Assembly (NCBI GenBank): GCA_024233975.1
Contig: JACKOX010000008.1
Coordinates: 1-64,000 of the forward strand
Length of the DNA stretch: 64,000 nucleotides
Reading direction: 5' to 3'
DNA from: Rhodanobacteraceae bacterium
GTDB taxonomy: Bacteria; Pseudomonadota; Gammaproteobacteria; Xanthomonadales; Xanthomonadaceae
Shown: positions 10,001 to 17,366 of the stretch, piece by piece
Layout of the letters: each line of letters starts with the position of its first letter
Position numbering within the stretch: the stretch's first letter is position 1
Position numbers and translations under genes: made by a program
Notes under the pieces: generated by a model
The model's database searches: none
Seen by the model: only the letters and a program-made list of their open reading frames with translations
What the model was told of the DNA's origin: nothing

Positions 10001-10175
10001 CGTATGGCGCGACCTGCGCAAGAAGCAGTCGCGCGAGCTCAACGAGTCGCAACTGCTGGCCGTGGATGGCCATCTCGAATCAGCCGACGGCGTGCAGCAC
10101 ATCATTGCCCACCGACTCACAGACCTGAGTCCCATGCTGGACATGATCGTATTCAAACAAAGGAACTATCATTGA
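7077..10175 (+). CDS. dnaE2: DnaE2 (ImuC), error-prone DNA polymerase III alpha-type subunit
   Basis: 1032 residues, the usual DnaE2 length and shorter than replicative DnaE. The N-terminal PHP domain begins with ELHCLSAFSFGRGASSAEEL. The polymerase site PDIDVDFD is at residues 370-377, followed by GGFVIAEDPLHTLVPVENA, FQEQVMRIAEVAAGYTPGEAD and the motif GFGSYGFPESHAASYALLAY. The C-terminal OB fold (LRVAGLVTARQRPQTASGV, then GTLNVIVW) is present. It is the catalytic polymerase of the SOS mutasome and the last gene of the lexA2 operon. All catalytic acidic residues seen in the family appear intact, so the system should be functional. No clear T-rich terminator was found right after the stop. 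Confidence 0.96.
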   Translation: MDAPEYAELHCLSAFSFGRGASSAEELFERAKMLGYAALAITDEASLAGIVRAHEAALESGLKLIVGSEVQLDNGPRLVLLVENHAGYVLLCALITTARRRSPKGEYRLLREDFSGETNGLLALWLPGTDIDHEHGRWVSERFPQRTWLAVELHHGPDDDARLRTCQAAAAELDLPTVASGDAHMHVRRRRALQDVLTATRLHCTVAEAGDRLFPNGERHLRPRDTLARLYPRQLLRETLRIAERCQFRLTELRYRYPHEVVPGGHTPDSWLRVLTENGARERWPKGIPETPRQLIEKELALIAELEYASYFLTVHDIVRFAREQNILCQGRGSAANSAVCFALGITEVDPARMNMLFERFVSKERNEPPDIDVDFDSARREEVIQYVYHRYGRQRAAMTAVVTCYRARGAVRDVARALGFSEDQLQQLSRTVGSWSEKPPETEALRERGFDPNSPMMQRFRVLVGELIGFPRHLSQHPGGFVIAEDPLHTLVPVENATMPDRTVIQWDKDDLDTLGLLKVDVLGIGMLGAMSRCFDLLRESGRRDLRPATVPVEDKATYDMICRAGTVGVFQIESRAQQSMLPRLQPRCFYDLVIEVSIVRPGPIQGQMVHPYLNRRRGREAVEYPSKELEEVLSRTLGIPLFQEQVMRIAEVAAGYTPGEADELRRSMAAWKRRGGLEHHRRRLLAGMAERGYTPEFAEKIFEQIKGFGSYGFPESHAASYALLAYVSSWLKCHEPAALLCGLLDAQPMGFYAPAQLVQDIRREGVNVRPVDVRHSSWLCTLEADRTALDDLRSQPAVRLGLGQVQGLKEVAGRAIEAARIHSAFRDIQDLVDRSGIEHDDLDRLADAGALRGLSGHRHRARWNAAGTERQLPLFAGTRAVEESRIALRPPSASEDVIADYASTGLTLGRHPLSFLRAQLRQRRCLSSREALQRKPETPLRVAGLVTARQRPQTASGVTFLSLEDEHGTLNVIVWRDLRKKQSRELNESQLLAVDGHLESADGVQHIIAHRLTDLSPMLDMIVFKQRNYH

Positions 10176-10296
10176 CCACATGCCCCCCGGGATCCAATGA
10201 ACGAACCAACCTGAAGCCCGGAGCTGGCCATGGCCAGTATGATTGAAGGAGGTATCATCGACCCGCGCCACCGCCAACATTGTTCAAGTCGCTGTA

Positions 10297-10325
10297 TTGC
10301 ATCGGGAATATCCAGCAGATATAAT
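10297..10325 (+). promoter_or_regulatory. Putative sigma-70 promoter of rpmJ
   Basis: A perfect -10 hexamer TATAAT at 10320-10325 follows TTGCAT at 10297-10302 with a 17-base spacer. Transcription would start near 10332, giving a leader of about 30 bases before the rpmJ ATG. Confidence 0.65.
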
Positions 10326-10363
10326 TCCGCGTCTTTGGTTCCAAATTCTGCCGAGGTAATGTC

Positions 10364-10489
<126 letters not shown>

Positions 10490-10526
10490 TCCGTGGTGCG
10501 AAGGCGCGCTGCGCCATCGCAGAAAA

Positions 10527-10549
10527 GGGTCGCTTCGGCGGCCCTTTTT
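10527..10549 (+). terminator. Intrinsic terminator after rpmJ
   Basis: Stem GGGTCGC (10527-10533) and GCGGCCC (10538-10544) with one G-T pair around a TTCG tetraloop, followed by TTTTT (10545-10549). Confidence 0.9.
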
Positions 10550-10676
10550 CGTGGGCGATGGCAAAGGCCCCGAGGTTCGGTGGCCCATCGGATAGCAGGG
10601 CAATTGCGTGATTTCAGGGTTCGCATCTGACAGAATCAGCGGCAACTCTGGCATCCCACGCAATCTGGAGGCGGTC

Positions 10677-11012
10677 ATGAAAGTCGGTCTGTTGGGTTCA
10701 CTTCTCGTTGCCACGCTGGCTGGTGGTTTCATCGCTGCTCCCGCGAATGCGGATGTCCTGCTGGTTGAACGCGCCCAGGAAGCGCAGACGATGCCGCTTC
10801 CGACCCGTGGCATGACGATGTCGCAGGTCGAGAAGAAGTTCGGCGCGCCAATGTCCAAGCGCAATCCCGTGGGCGGTGCCAACGAAAAGCGTCCGCCGAT
10901 CACGCGCTGGGTCTACGCTGACTACACCGTGTACTTTGAAAACAGCCACGTCATTGACGCAGTGCTCAACAAGGCCTCTCCGGACGAAACCGGACCGAAG
11001 CCGATCAAGTAA
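10677..11012 (+). CDS. Exported protein of unknown function
   Basis: 111 residues from ATG 10677, which has GGAGGCGG just upstream; longer in-frame starts lack such a site. Residues 1-24 (MKVGLLGSLLVATLAGG, ending PANA) form a signal peptide, so the protein is periplasmic. The mature part contains GMTMSQVEKKFGAPMSKRNP followed by ITRWVYADYTVYFENSHVIDAV. This is reminiscent of the SmpA/OmlA-like fold, where a helix-turn 'G-M-t-x-x-x-V-x-x-x-x-G-x-P' precedes beta strands, but I cannot assign a function. Three bases separate it from aguA, so the two may share a transcript. Confidence 0.85.
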   Translation: MKVGLLGSLLVATLAGGFIAAPANADVLLVERAQEAQTMPLPTRGMTMSQVEKKFGAPMSKRNPVGGANEKRPPITRWVYADYTVYFENSHVIDAVLNKASPDETGPKPIK

Positions 11013-11015
11013 GCC

Positions 11016-12059
11016 ATGACCAAACCACATTGGCGTCTGCCCGCGGAATGGGCGCCCCAGTCCGCGGTGCTCTTGGCGTGGCCGCATGCCGGCACCGACT
11101 GGGCCGAACGACTGGCGTCGGTGGAAACCACCTACGCCGCTCTCGTCAAGGCCATCACCCGTTTCGAACCGGTGTTGCTGGCGGTTGCCAGCCCGGAAAT
11201 CCGGGCCCACGCCAGCGCCCTGCTATCCGCCGAAGCGGTTGATCTGAATGCCGTTCACTGGGTCCCGGCGGACTACGATGACACGTGGCTACGGGACTCG
11301 GGACCGATCACGCTGCGCTCGACGGATGGTGATTCATGCCTGCTGGACTTCCGTTTTACCGGATGGGGCGGCAAGTTCGAGGCTGGACGGGATGACGCGC
11401 TGGTCGAACAGCTCCGCGCCGCCGGTGTATTCGGGGCGGCGCAACACGAGCGCATCGATTTTGCCCTCGAAGGCGGCGCAATCGATGTGGACGGCGAAGG
11501 CAGCCTGCTCAGTACCTGGCACTGCCTGCACGAGCGTCACCCCGACGCCAGCCGCGAAGCCATCGAGACCACCCTGCTCGGCTCGCTGCGCCAGGATCGC
11601 CTGTTGTGGCTCGAGCACGGCTATCTCGAGGGCGACGACACCGACGCCCATATCGACACGCTTGCCCGCTTCGCCAGCCCGACGCGCATCGTCTACCAGG
11701 CCTGCGATGATCCCGGCGACTCGCACTACGCAGAGCTTCGCGCCATGGGCGAAGAGCTGGCCAACCTGCGAACCACGGCCGGCCAGCCCTACGAATTGTT
11801 TGCCCTGCCCTGGGCGAAACCGATCCTGGACGAAGGCCGTCGCCTGGCGGCGTCCTATGCCAATTTCCTCATCATCAACGGCGCCGTGCTGATGCCCGCC
11901 TATGGCGATCCAGCCGACATCAAGGCCGCCGAAGTGCTGGCCAGGGCGTTTCCGGACCGCGAAGTGGTGCCGGTGCCTTGCCGCCCGCTGATCTGGCAGA
12001 ACGGCAGCCTGCACTGCATCAGCATGCAGCTGCCTGAAGGAGTGCTTCATGTCGAGTAA
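11016..12059 (+). CDS. aguA: Agmatine deiminase
   Basis: 347 residues, normal for the family. Hydrolyses agmatine to N-carbamoylputrescine and ammonia in polyamine synthesis or agmatine breakdown. Family signatures: WAPQSAVLLAWPHAGTDW at the N-terminus, the DDTWLRDSGPI block, ALEGGAIDVDGEGSLL, and the catalytic cysteine Cys334 in NGSLHCISMQ near the C-terminus. The pentein-fold guanidino-modifying site therefore looks complete. It overlaps aguB by 11 bases, and aguB encodes the next enzyme, so the pair converts agmatine to putrescine. Confidence 0.95.
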   Translation: MTKPHWRLPAEWAPQSAVLLAWPHAGTDWAERLASVETTYAALVKAITRFEPVLLAVASPEIRAHASALLSAEAVDLNAVHWVPADYDDTWLRDSGPITLRSTDGDSCLLDFRFTGWGGKFEAGRDDALVEQLRAAGVFGAAQHERIDFALEGGAIDVDGEGSLLSTWHCLHERHPDASREAIETTLLGSLRQDRLLWLEHGYLEGDDTDAHIDTLARFASPTRIVYQACDDPGDSHYAELRAMGEELANLRTTAGQPYELFALPWAKPILDEGRRLAASYANFLIINGAVLMPAYGDPADIKAAEVLARAFPDREVVPVPCRPLIWQNGSLHCISMQLPEGVLHVE

Positions 12060-12945
12060 CCGCCCACGCCTGCTCCGCGTCGCGCTGGTGCAGGAGATCA
12101 ACCACGGGGACGCCGCAACGAACCTGGCGGTCATCGAGCAGCGGGTGGCCGAAGCCGCCGCTGCGGGTGCGCAGCTCGTCCTGCTGCAGGAGCTGCACAA
12201 CGGGCCCTATTTCTGCCAGCACGAGTCGGTCGACGAATTCGATCGTGCGGAAGCGATCCCCGGCCCCAGCAGCGAGCGGCTTTCCGAGTTGGCCAAGCAG
12301 CATGGCGTGGTGATCGTCGGCTCGCTGTTCGAGCGTCGTGCGCCGGGCCTGTACCACAACACCGCCGTGGTGCTGGAGCGCGATGGCCGTCTGCTGGCGC
12401 GCTACCGCAAGATGCACATTCCCGACGATCCGGGCTTCTACGAAAAGTTCTACTTCACGCCCGGCGATATCGGCTTCCAGCCCGTGGATACCTCCGTGGG
12501 CCGTCTTGGCGTGCTGGTCTGCTGGGATCAGTGGTATCCGGAAGGTGCCCGCCTGATGGCGCTGGCTGGCGCGGAGCTGCTGCTCTACCCCACCGCCATT
12601 GGCTGGGATCGCAACGATAGCGAGGACGAACAGCAGCGCCAGCGCCAGGCCTGGATCATTTCGCAGCGTGGTCATGCCGTCGCCAACGGCCTGCCCGTGC
12701 TGAGCTGCAACCGCACCGGTTTCGAGCAGGCACCTGGCAGCGAGGAAGGCATCGACTTCTGGGGCAGCAGTTTCGTCGCTGGCCCACAGGGCGAAATGCT
12801 GGCCGAAGCGTCGGTCGACAAACCCCAACTGCTGGTGGTGGATGTCGATATGGCGCGCAGCGAGGCGGTTCGCCGCATCTGGCCGTTTCTGCGCGACCGA
12901 CGCATCGATGCCTATGACGACCTCTTGAAGCGCTACCGTGACTGA
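12049..12945 (+). CDS. aguB: N-carbamoylputrescine amidase
   Basis: 298 residues, nitrilase superfamily. Converts N-carbamoylputrescine to putrescine, carbon dioxide and ammonia. The catalytic triad is visible: Glu48 in VLLQELHNGPYF, Lys121 in RYRKMHIPDDPGFYEKFYF and Cys158 in LGVLVCWDQWYPEGARL. The IPDDPGFYEKFYFTPGD segment is typical of this amidase rather than of other nitrilases. Its start lies inside aguA and its end overlaps the next gene by 8 bases, indicating one operon. Confidence 0.95.
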   Translation: MSSNRPRLLRVALVQEINHGDAATNLAVIEQRVAEAAAAGAQLVLLQELHNGPYFCQHESVDEFDRAEAIPGPSSERLSELAKQHGVVIVGSLFERRAPGLYHNTAVVLERDGRLLARYRKMHIPDDPGFYEKFYFTPGDIGFQPVDTSVGRLGVLVCWDQWYPEGARLMALAGAELLLYPTAIGWDRNDSEDEQQRQRQAWIISQRGHAVANGLPVLSCNRTGFEQAPGSEEGIDFWGSSFVAGPQGEMLAEASVDKPQLLVVDVDMARSEAVRRIWPFLRDRRIDAYDDLLKRYRD

Positions 12946-14209
12946 GCCGGTTTCCACTCCCACGTCGACCTCGGACGACGCAGACAACATCGCGCTGTCG
13001 ACCGACCCGTTGCACGGCCAGCCGCTCGCGGTCGTCGAGCGTGATGGCGTGCGTTACACGCTGCTTGGCACGGCCCATGTTTCCCAGCAGAGCGTCGACG
13101 CGGTCAATGCGCTGCTGGATCCGGCCAACCGGCGCTTCGATGCCGTTGCCGTCGAACTTTGCGAAGGTCGATTCCAGGCGCTGTCCAATCCGCAGGACCT
13201 GCAGCAGATGGACCTGCTGCGAATCATTCGGGAAGAGAAGATCCCAATGGTCGCGGCCAACCTCGCGCTTTCCGGTTACCAGCGACGACTGGCGGAACAG
13301 CTGGGCGTGGAGCCCGGTGCTGAGCAGAAAGCAGCCATCGCGGGCGCCGATGCGTTGGGCCTTCCAGTATGGCGCATAGACCGCGAAGTCGGGCTTACCC
13401 TGCGTCGGTGCTATGCGTCGGTCTCGTGGTGGCGAAAGTTCGGCATCATTGGCGGTTTGCTGGGTAGCCTGTTCGATGACGAGGACATCGAACAGGACGA
13501 AATCGAGCGCCTGAAACAGGGCGACATGCTGGAGAGCAGCTTTGGCGATTTCGCACGCAGCTCCCCCGCCCTGTATGAGGCATTGATTGGCGAGCGTGAC
13601 CGTTTCATGGCCGCGCGCCTGCGCGAGGAATCCGCCAGATCCGGCAGTCCTGCGCCGCGTGAAGTCCTGGTCGTGATAGGCGCCGGGCACATGGCAGGCA
13701 CTCGCGACGCGCTGGAACGCGGTGAAGCCGATCCTGCCGAAGCTGTCGCCTCGCTCTCCACGGCTCCACCCAAGGGCCAGTGGGGCCGCATCTTCGGCTG
13801 GCTGTTGATCGCGACGATTCTTGGGCTGTTTGCGGTCGGCTTCTGGAAAGGCTCGGCGATCGGCACCGAACTGCTGCTCAACTGGGTCGGCATCACCGCC
13901 CTCGGTGGCGCACTGGGCTGCCTCGCCGCCGGCGGGCATCCATTGAGCATCCTCGCAGCGGCCGTGGCTTCACCGATCACGCCGTTGAGTCCCGCACTGG
14001 CATCGGGAACGATCAGCGCACTGGTCGAAGCGTGGGTGCGGCGTCCAACCGTTGCCGATTTCTCTGCCCTGCGCGACGACCTCTACACATTCGGCGGCTG
14101 GTGGAGGAACCATGTTCTACGGGTATTCCTCAACTTCTTCCTGACCAGCCTGGGTACCGCGCTGGCGGTCTATCTTGCCGGCTGGAAAATGATCCAGGCG
14201 CTAGGTTGA
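12938..14209 (+). CDS. TraB/PrgY-family membrane protein
   Basis: 423 residues from a GTG inside the end of aguB. The N-terminal domain has the TraB-family motif LLGTAHVSQQSVDAV, then FDAVAVELCEGRFQAL, and a GAGHMAGTRDAL block, all typical of TraB/PrgY proteins, which are distantly related to Tiki/GumN hydrolases. The C-terminus carries about four hydrophobic helices (near WLLIATILGLFAVGFW, ALGGALGCLAAGG, ILAAAVASPITPLSP and FLNFFLTSLGTALAVYLAG). In enterococci PrgY limits peptide pheromone; in bacteria at large the function is unknown. The link to putrescine synthesis is by position only. Confidence 0.88.
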   Translation: MTEPVSTPTSTSDDADNIALSTDPLHGQPLAVVERDGVRYTLLGTAHVSQQSVDAVNALLDPANRRFDAVAVELCEGRFQALSNPQDLQQMDLLRIIREEKIPMVAANLALSGYQRRLAEQLGVEPGAEQKAAIAGADALGLPVWRIDREVGLTLRRCYASVSWWRKFGIIGGLLGSLFDDEDIEQDEIERLKQGDMLESSFGDFARSSPALYEALIGERDRFMAARLREESARSGSPAPREVLVVIGAGHMAGTRDALERGEADPAEAVASLSTAPPKGQWGRIFGWLLIATILGLFAVGFWKGSAIGTELLLNWVGITALGGALGCLAAGGHPLSILAAAVASPITPLSPALASGTISALVEAWVRRPTVADFSALRDDLYTFGGWWRNHVLRVFLNFFLTSLGTALAVYLAGWKMIQALG

Positions 14210-14239
14210 AACCGCGCTCGGTTGAAATTTTCCCAGCCA

Positions 14240-14263
14240 CGGCGTCAGGTGCACCAGACGCCG
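14240..14263. terminator. Hairpin between convergent genes
   Basis: CGGCGTC (14240-14246) and GACGCCG (14257-14263) form a 7-bp stem around a loop containing the palindrome GGTGCACC. It sits between the converging TraB and RND genes. No T-run follows, so termination is a guess. Confidence 0.35.
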
Positions 14264-14269
14264 CACTGA

Positions 14270-17200
14270 TCAGACCTCCGGCACGGCGGTTCCACCCAGT
14301 GGAGCGGCCTTGCGCGCACGCCCCATGATGCGCGCGGTGCCCAGTCGCAGGTCATCGAGAATCGTGTAGATGGTCGGCAGGAACAGCAGGCTGACCACCG
14401 TCGAGAATGCGAGGCCACCGACGATCGCCCGCGCCATCGGGTAGTACGGCGGGCCACCACCGCCGATCTGCGCGCCGGGGATGCACAGCGGAATCATCCC
14501 GAGGATGGTGGTGCCCATGGTCATCAGGATCGGGCGCAGGCGTTCACTGCTACCGGCCACCAGCGCCTGGTGCCGTGACATGCCGGCACGGCGCAAGGCG
14601 TTGATGTGTTCGATCATCACGATGCCGTTGTTCACCACCACGCCCATCAGCACCAGGATGCCGATCGAGGACATGATCGAGAAGGTCGTGTCTGTCAACG
14701 CGAACAGCCAAAACACGCCCAGCGCCGAGAACAGGATGTTGCTCATGATCGCCGCCGGGAACAGCAGTGACTCGAACAGCGCCGCCATCACCAGATAGAC
14801 CATGAACAGCGCGAGCACCGTGTTGAACAGCATCTGCTGACCAGCCTGGTTGTCGCGGTCGAAGGCACCGGTCAGGCTCCAGCGGTAACCCGGTGGAAAA
14901 CTGGCGCCAGCCATGGCCTCGGTGATGGCCTTGCTCGCGTCACCAAGGACAACACCGTCGGCAAGGTCCGCCTCGATGCTGAGCGCGGTCTGCCGGTTCT
15001 GGCGGCTGATCCGCGTCGCCGACGGATGGACGTCGACGGACACCAGCGACATCAGCGGCACGCGCTCACCGGCGGCATTGTTCAGGTAGAACGTCGACAG
15101 GTCGGCCAGGCCGAAATCGTCGCTACCGGCAAAGCGCACCGTTACCGGCACTTCGGTGTCACCGTGGCGGAATTCGCGCAATGGCGCGCCACGCAACGCG
15201 ATGCCGATGTACTGGGCCACTTCCTGTGCGCTGAAACCCATCCGTGCGGCGCGCTCGCGGTCGACCGTGACAGCCACTTCACTGTTGGCATCACCGATAT
15301 CCAAGCGCACGTCGGTGAACTCCGGCCGGGCCTTGAGAATGGGCATCACGCCTTCGGCGATCTCGTTGAGCGTCTCGGTGCTGTCCCCGATCAGGAACAT
15401 CTGCGCCTTGCCATCATCGCCGCCGCCACCCGGTCCGTTGTTGTTCTGGAAGCCGACTTCGGCCCGCGCCGACTTCGGCATGCCTTCACGAATCGCTTCC
15501 TTCACCTGTTCGACGGGCAGCAGATCACCACCCTCCTCGCGCAGGGCGACACGGATACCGCCCCAGCCCTGCTCGCCAAACCAGGAATAGATCTGGCGTA
15601 TCTGCAGCTCTTCGCGCTTGGAGTCGAGGTAGTTCTCGATGCGGGTGACCTCCTCGTCCATCTGGTCGAGGCTGTAGCTGCCCTTCCACTGGAAATTGAG
15701 CTCGAATTCACGCCCCGTGTCGTTGGGGAACATGTCCACCTTCATGAACCACCACGGCACGATGCTGATGCCGATGATCAGCACGATGCCCGCAACCGAC
15801 CAGCCGCGATGGTGCAGCGACCAGTCAAGCAATCGGCTGTATCCACGCTGCATGCGTGGCACGAACCCGTGATGCGCCAGCGCCGCTGGCGGCGTGCGCA
15901 GTTTGGAGGAAATCAGCGGGATCAGCGTCACCGCCACCAGCCAGCTGGCCAGCAATGCGAGGGTGATGCTGATCGCGACGTGCGACAGATAGATGCTGAT
16001 GAAGTTGCGTTCGCCGAACAGGTTGGGCGCGAACACGATGATGCTGGTCAACGTGCCGGCGCTGATCGCCAACTGCACGCCGCGTGTGCCTTCGATCGCG
16101 CAACGCAACGGATCGTTGGGATATTTCTCGCGGTACTGGTAGATGCTTTCCACCACGACGACGGCGTTGTCGACCAGCATGCCGATACCAAGCAGCAACC
16201 CCATCATGCTCATGATGTTGAGGGTCATGCCGAGGAAGTACATGCCGCCCAGCGTCATGGCGAAGCAGACCGGAATGGTCAGCGTCACCATGAACGTCGA
16301 TGGCCAGTGGCGCAGGAAGTAGAACAGCACCAGCAGCGACAGCAAGGCTCCCAGGAGGCCCGCCTTGGCCAGTTCGTCGATCGAACTGGTGACGCTTGCT
16401 GCCTGGTCTTCCAGCACCTTGACCTGGATGCCGGCCAGCTCCGGTTCTTCCGCGAGCTTGTCTAGCTCGTTGAATACGGACGTTGCCACGTCGACCAGAT
16501 TCGCATTGCGTTCACGGAACACATTGATGCCGACGGCGGCACGACCATCGAGATGGCGTCGGAAATCCGGGTCGGTTTCCTTCAACGTGACCGTGGCGAT
16601 ATCCGACAGGCGAAGGCCGCTACGATTCAGCACGAGGTCGCGCAGCTGGTCGAGGTCGGTGATTTCGCCTATCGGCTGCACCCGCAGGCGACGGTTGGCA
16701 GCATCGATCTGCCCGGCGGAAACCGAGAAGTTGGTCGTGCGAAGACGCGCCGCCAGCTCGTTGAGACTCAGTCCGTGCGCGAAAAGGCGATCCGAATCGA
16801 TGGCGATCTCGACCTCGGGCGGCTGCGCGCCAGTGATATCGACCTTGGCCACGCCCGGCAGGCGTTCGATGCGCCGTTTGAACAGCCGCTCGATCAGGCT
16901 GTATTCGCCGCTCATGTCGTGGTCGCCGGAGAACCTCAACTGCAGCACGGGCTGATCGGTCGACGAGAATTTCTGCACGAAGTAGCGCTGGAAATCGTCC
17001 GGCAGGTCGTCGCGGATGGCATCGATGCGGTCGCGTGCCTGCGAGGCGACGATGGTACTGTCGCGACTCCAGTCACTGAATTCCATGAACACGAAGGCAC
17101 CATCGGAGCGGCTGTTGGAGTTCATCCGCTTGATGCCGGACAAGGTGGACAGTGCCTCCTCGACCGGCCGCGTGATGGTCCGCTCCACCTCCTCCGGAGT

Positions 17201-17362
17201 CGAACCCTGGTACGGCAGGCTGACAAAGATGAACGGCGCGTTGGCTTCCGGGAACTGTTCCAGCGGCAGCAGTTTGGTGGCGATGAGGCCGGTGACCACC
17301 ATGCTGACGAAGAACATCAGGATGGTCACCGGTCGCTTCAGGCTGAGCGCGGCCATGTTCAT
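14270..17362 (-). CDS. RND efflux permease, HAE1/AcrB-like, second subunit gene
   Basis: 1030 residues from ATG 17362, chosen because GGGGGAG lies nine bases upstream and the usual N-terminus (MNMAALSLKRPVTILMFF) follows. Inner-membrane proton-driven pump: TM1, a large periplasmic domain beginning PLEQFPEANAPFIFV, a TM2-TM6 block with the TM4 site GMLVDNAVVVVE (one aspartate where AcrB has two), a second periplasmic domain, and TM8-TM12 with VLMGVVVNNGIVMIEHIN. It starts 4 bases after the stop of another RND permease, so both are made with the adaptor protein. Two unlike permeases suggest a heteromeric pump of the MdtBC kind, though that is inference. No outer-membrane channel gene is nearby. 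Confidence 0.93.
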   Translation of the reverse strand: MNMAALSLKRPVTILMFFVSMVVTGLIATKLLPLEQFPEANAPFIFVSLPYQGSTPEEVERTITRPVEEALSTLSGIKRMNSNSRSDGAFVFMEFSDWSRDSTIVASQARDRIDAIRDDLPDDFQRYFVQKFSSTDQPVLQLRFSGDHDMSGEYSLIERLFKRRIERLPGVAKVDITGAQPPEVEIAIDSDRLFAHGLSLNELAARLRTTNFSVSAGQIDAANRRLRVQPIGEITDLDQLRDLVLNRSGLRLSDIATVTLKETDPDFRRHLDGRAAVGINVFRERNANLVDVATSVFNELDKLAEEPELAGIQVKVLEDQAASVTSSIDELAKAGLLGALLSLLVLFYFLRHWPSTFMVTLTIPVCFAMTLGGMYFLGMTLNIMSMMGLLLGIGMLVDNAVVVVESIYQYREKYPNDPLRCAIEGTRGVQLAISAGTLTSIIVFAPNLFGERNFISIYLSHVAISITLALLASWLVAVTLIPLISSKLRTPPAALAHHGFVPRMQRGYSRLLDWSLHHRGWSVAGIVLIIGISIVPWWFMKVDMFPNDTGREFELNFQWKGSYSLDQMDEEVTRIENYLDSKREELQIRQIYSWFGEQGWGGIRVALREEGGDLLPVEQVKEAIREGMPKSARAEVGFQNNNGPGGGGDDGKAQMFLIGDSTETLNEIAEGVMPILKARPEFTDVRLDIGDANSEVAVTVDRERAARMGFSAQEVAQYIGIALRGAPLREFRHGDTEVPVTVRFAGSDDFGLADLSTFYLNNAAGERVPLMSLVSVDVHPSATRISRQNRQTALSIEADLADGVVLGDASKAITEAMAGASFPPGYRWSLTGAFDRDNQAGQQMLFNTVLALFMVYLVMAALFESLLFPAAIMSNILFSALGVFWLFALTDTTFSIMSSIGILVLMGVVVNNGIVMIEHINALRRAGMSRHQALVAGSSERLRPILMTMGTTILGMIPLCIPGAQIGGGGPPYYPMARAIVGGLAFSTVVSLLFLPTIYTILDDLRLGTARIMGRARKAAPLGGTAVPEV

Positions 17363-17366
17363 CGGA

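Noticed and set aside
15026..16465. A 479-codon open frame opposite the RND permease
   Set aside because: Antisense shadow with composition typical of reversed codons and no recognisable domain.
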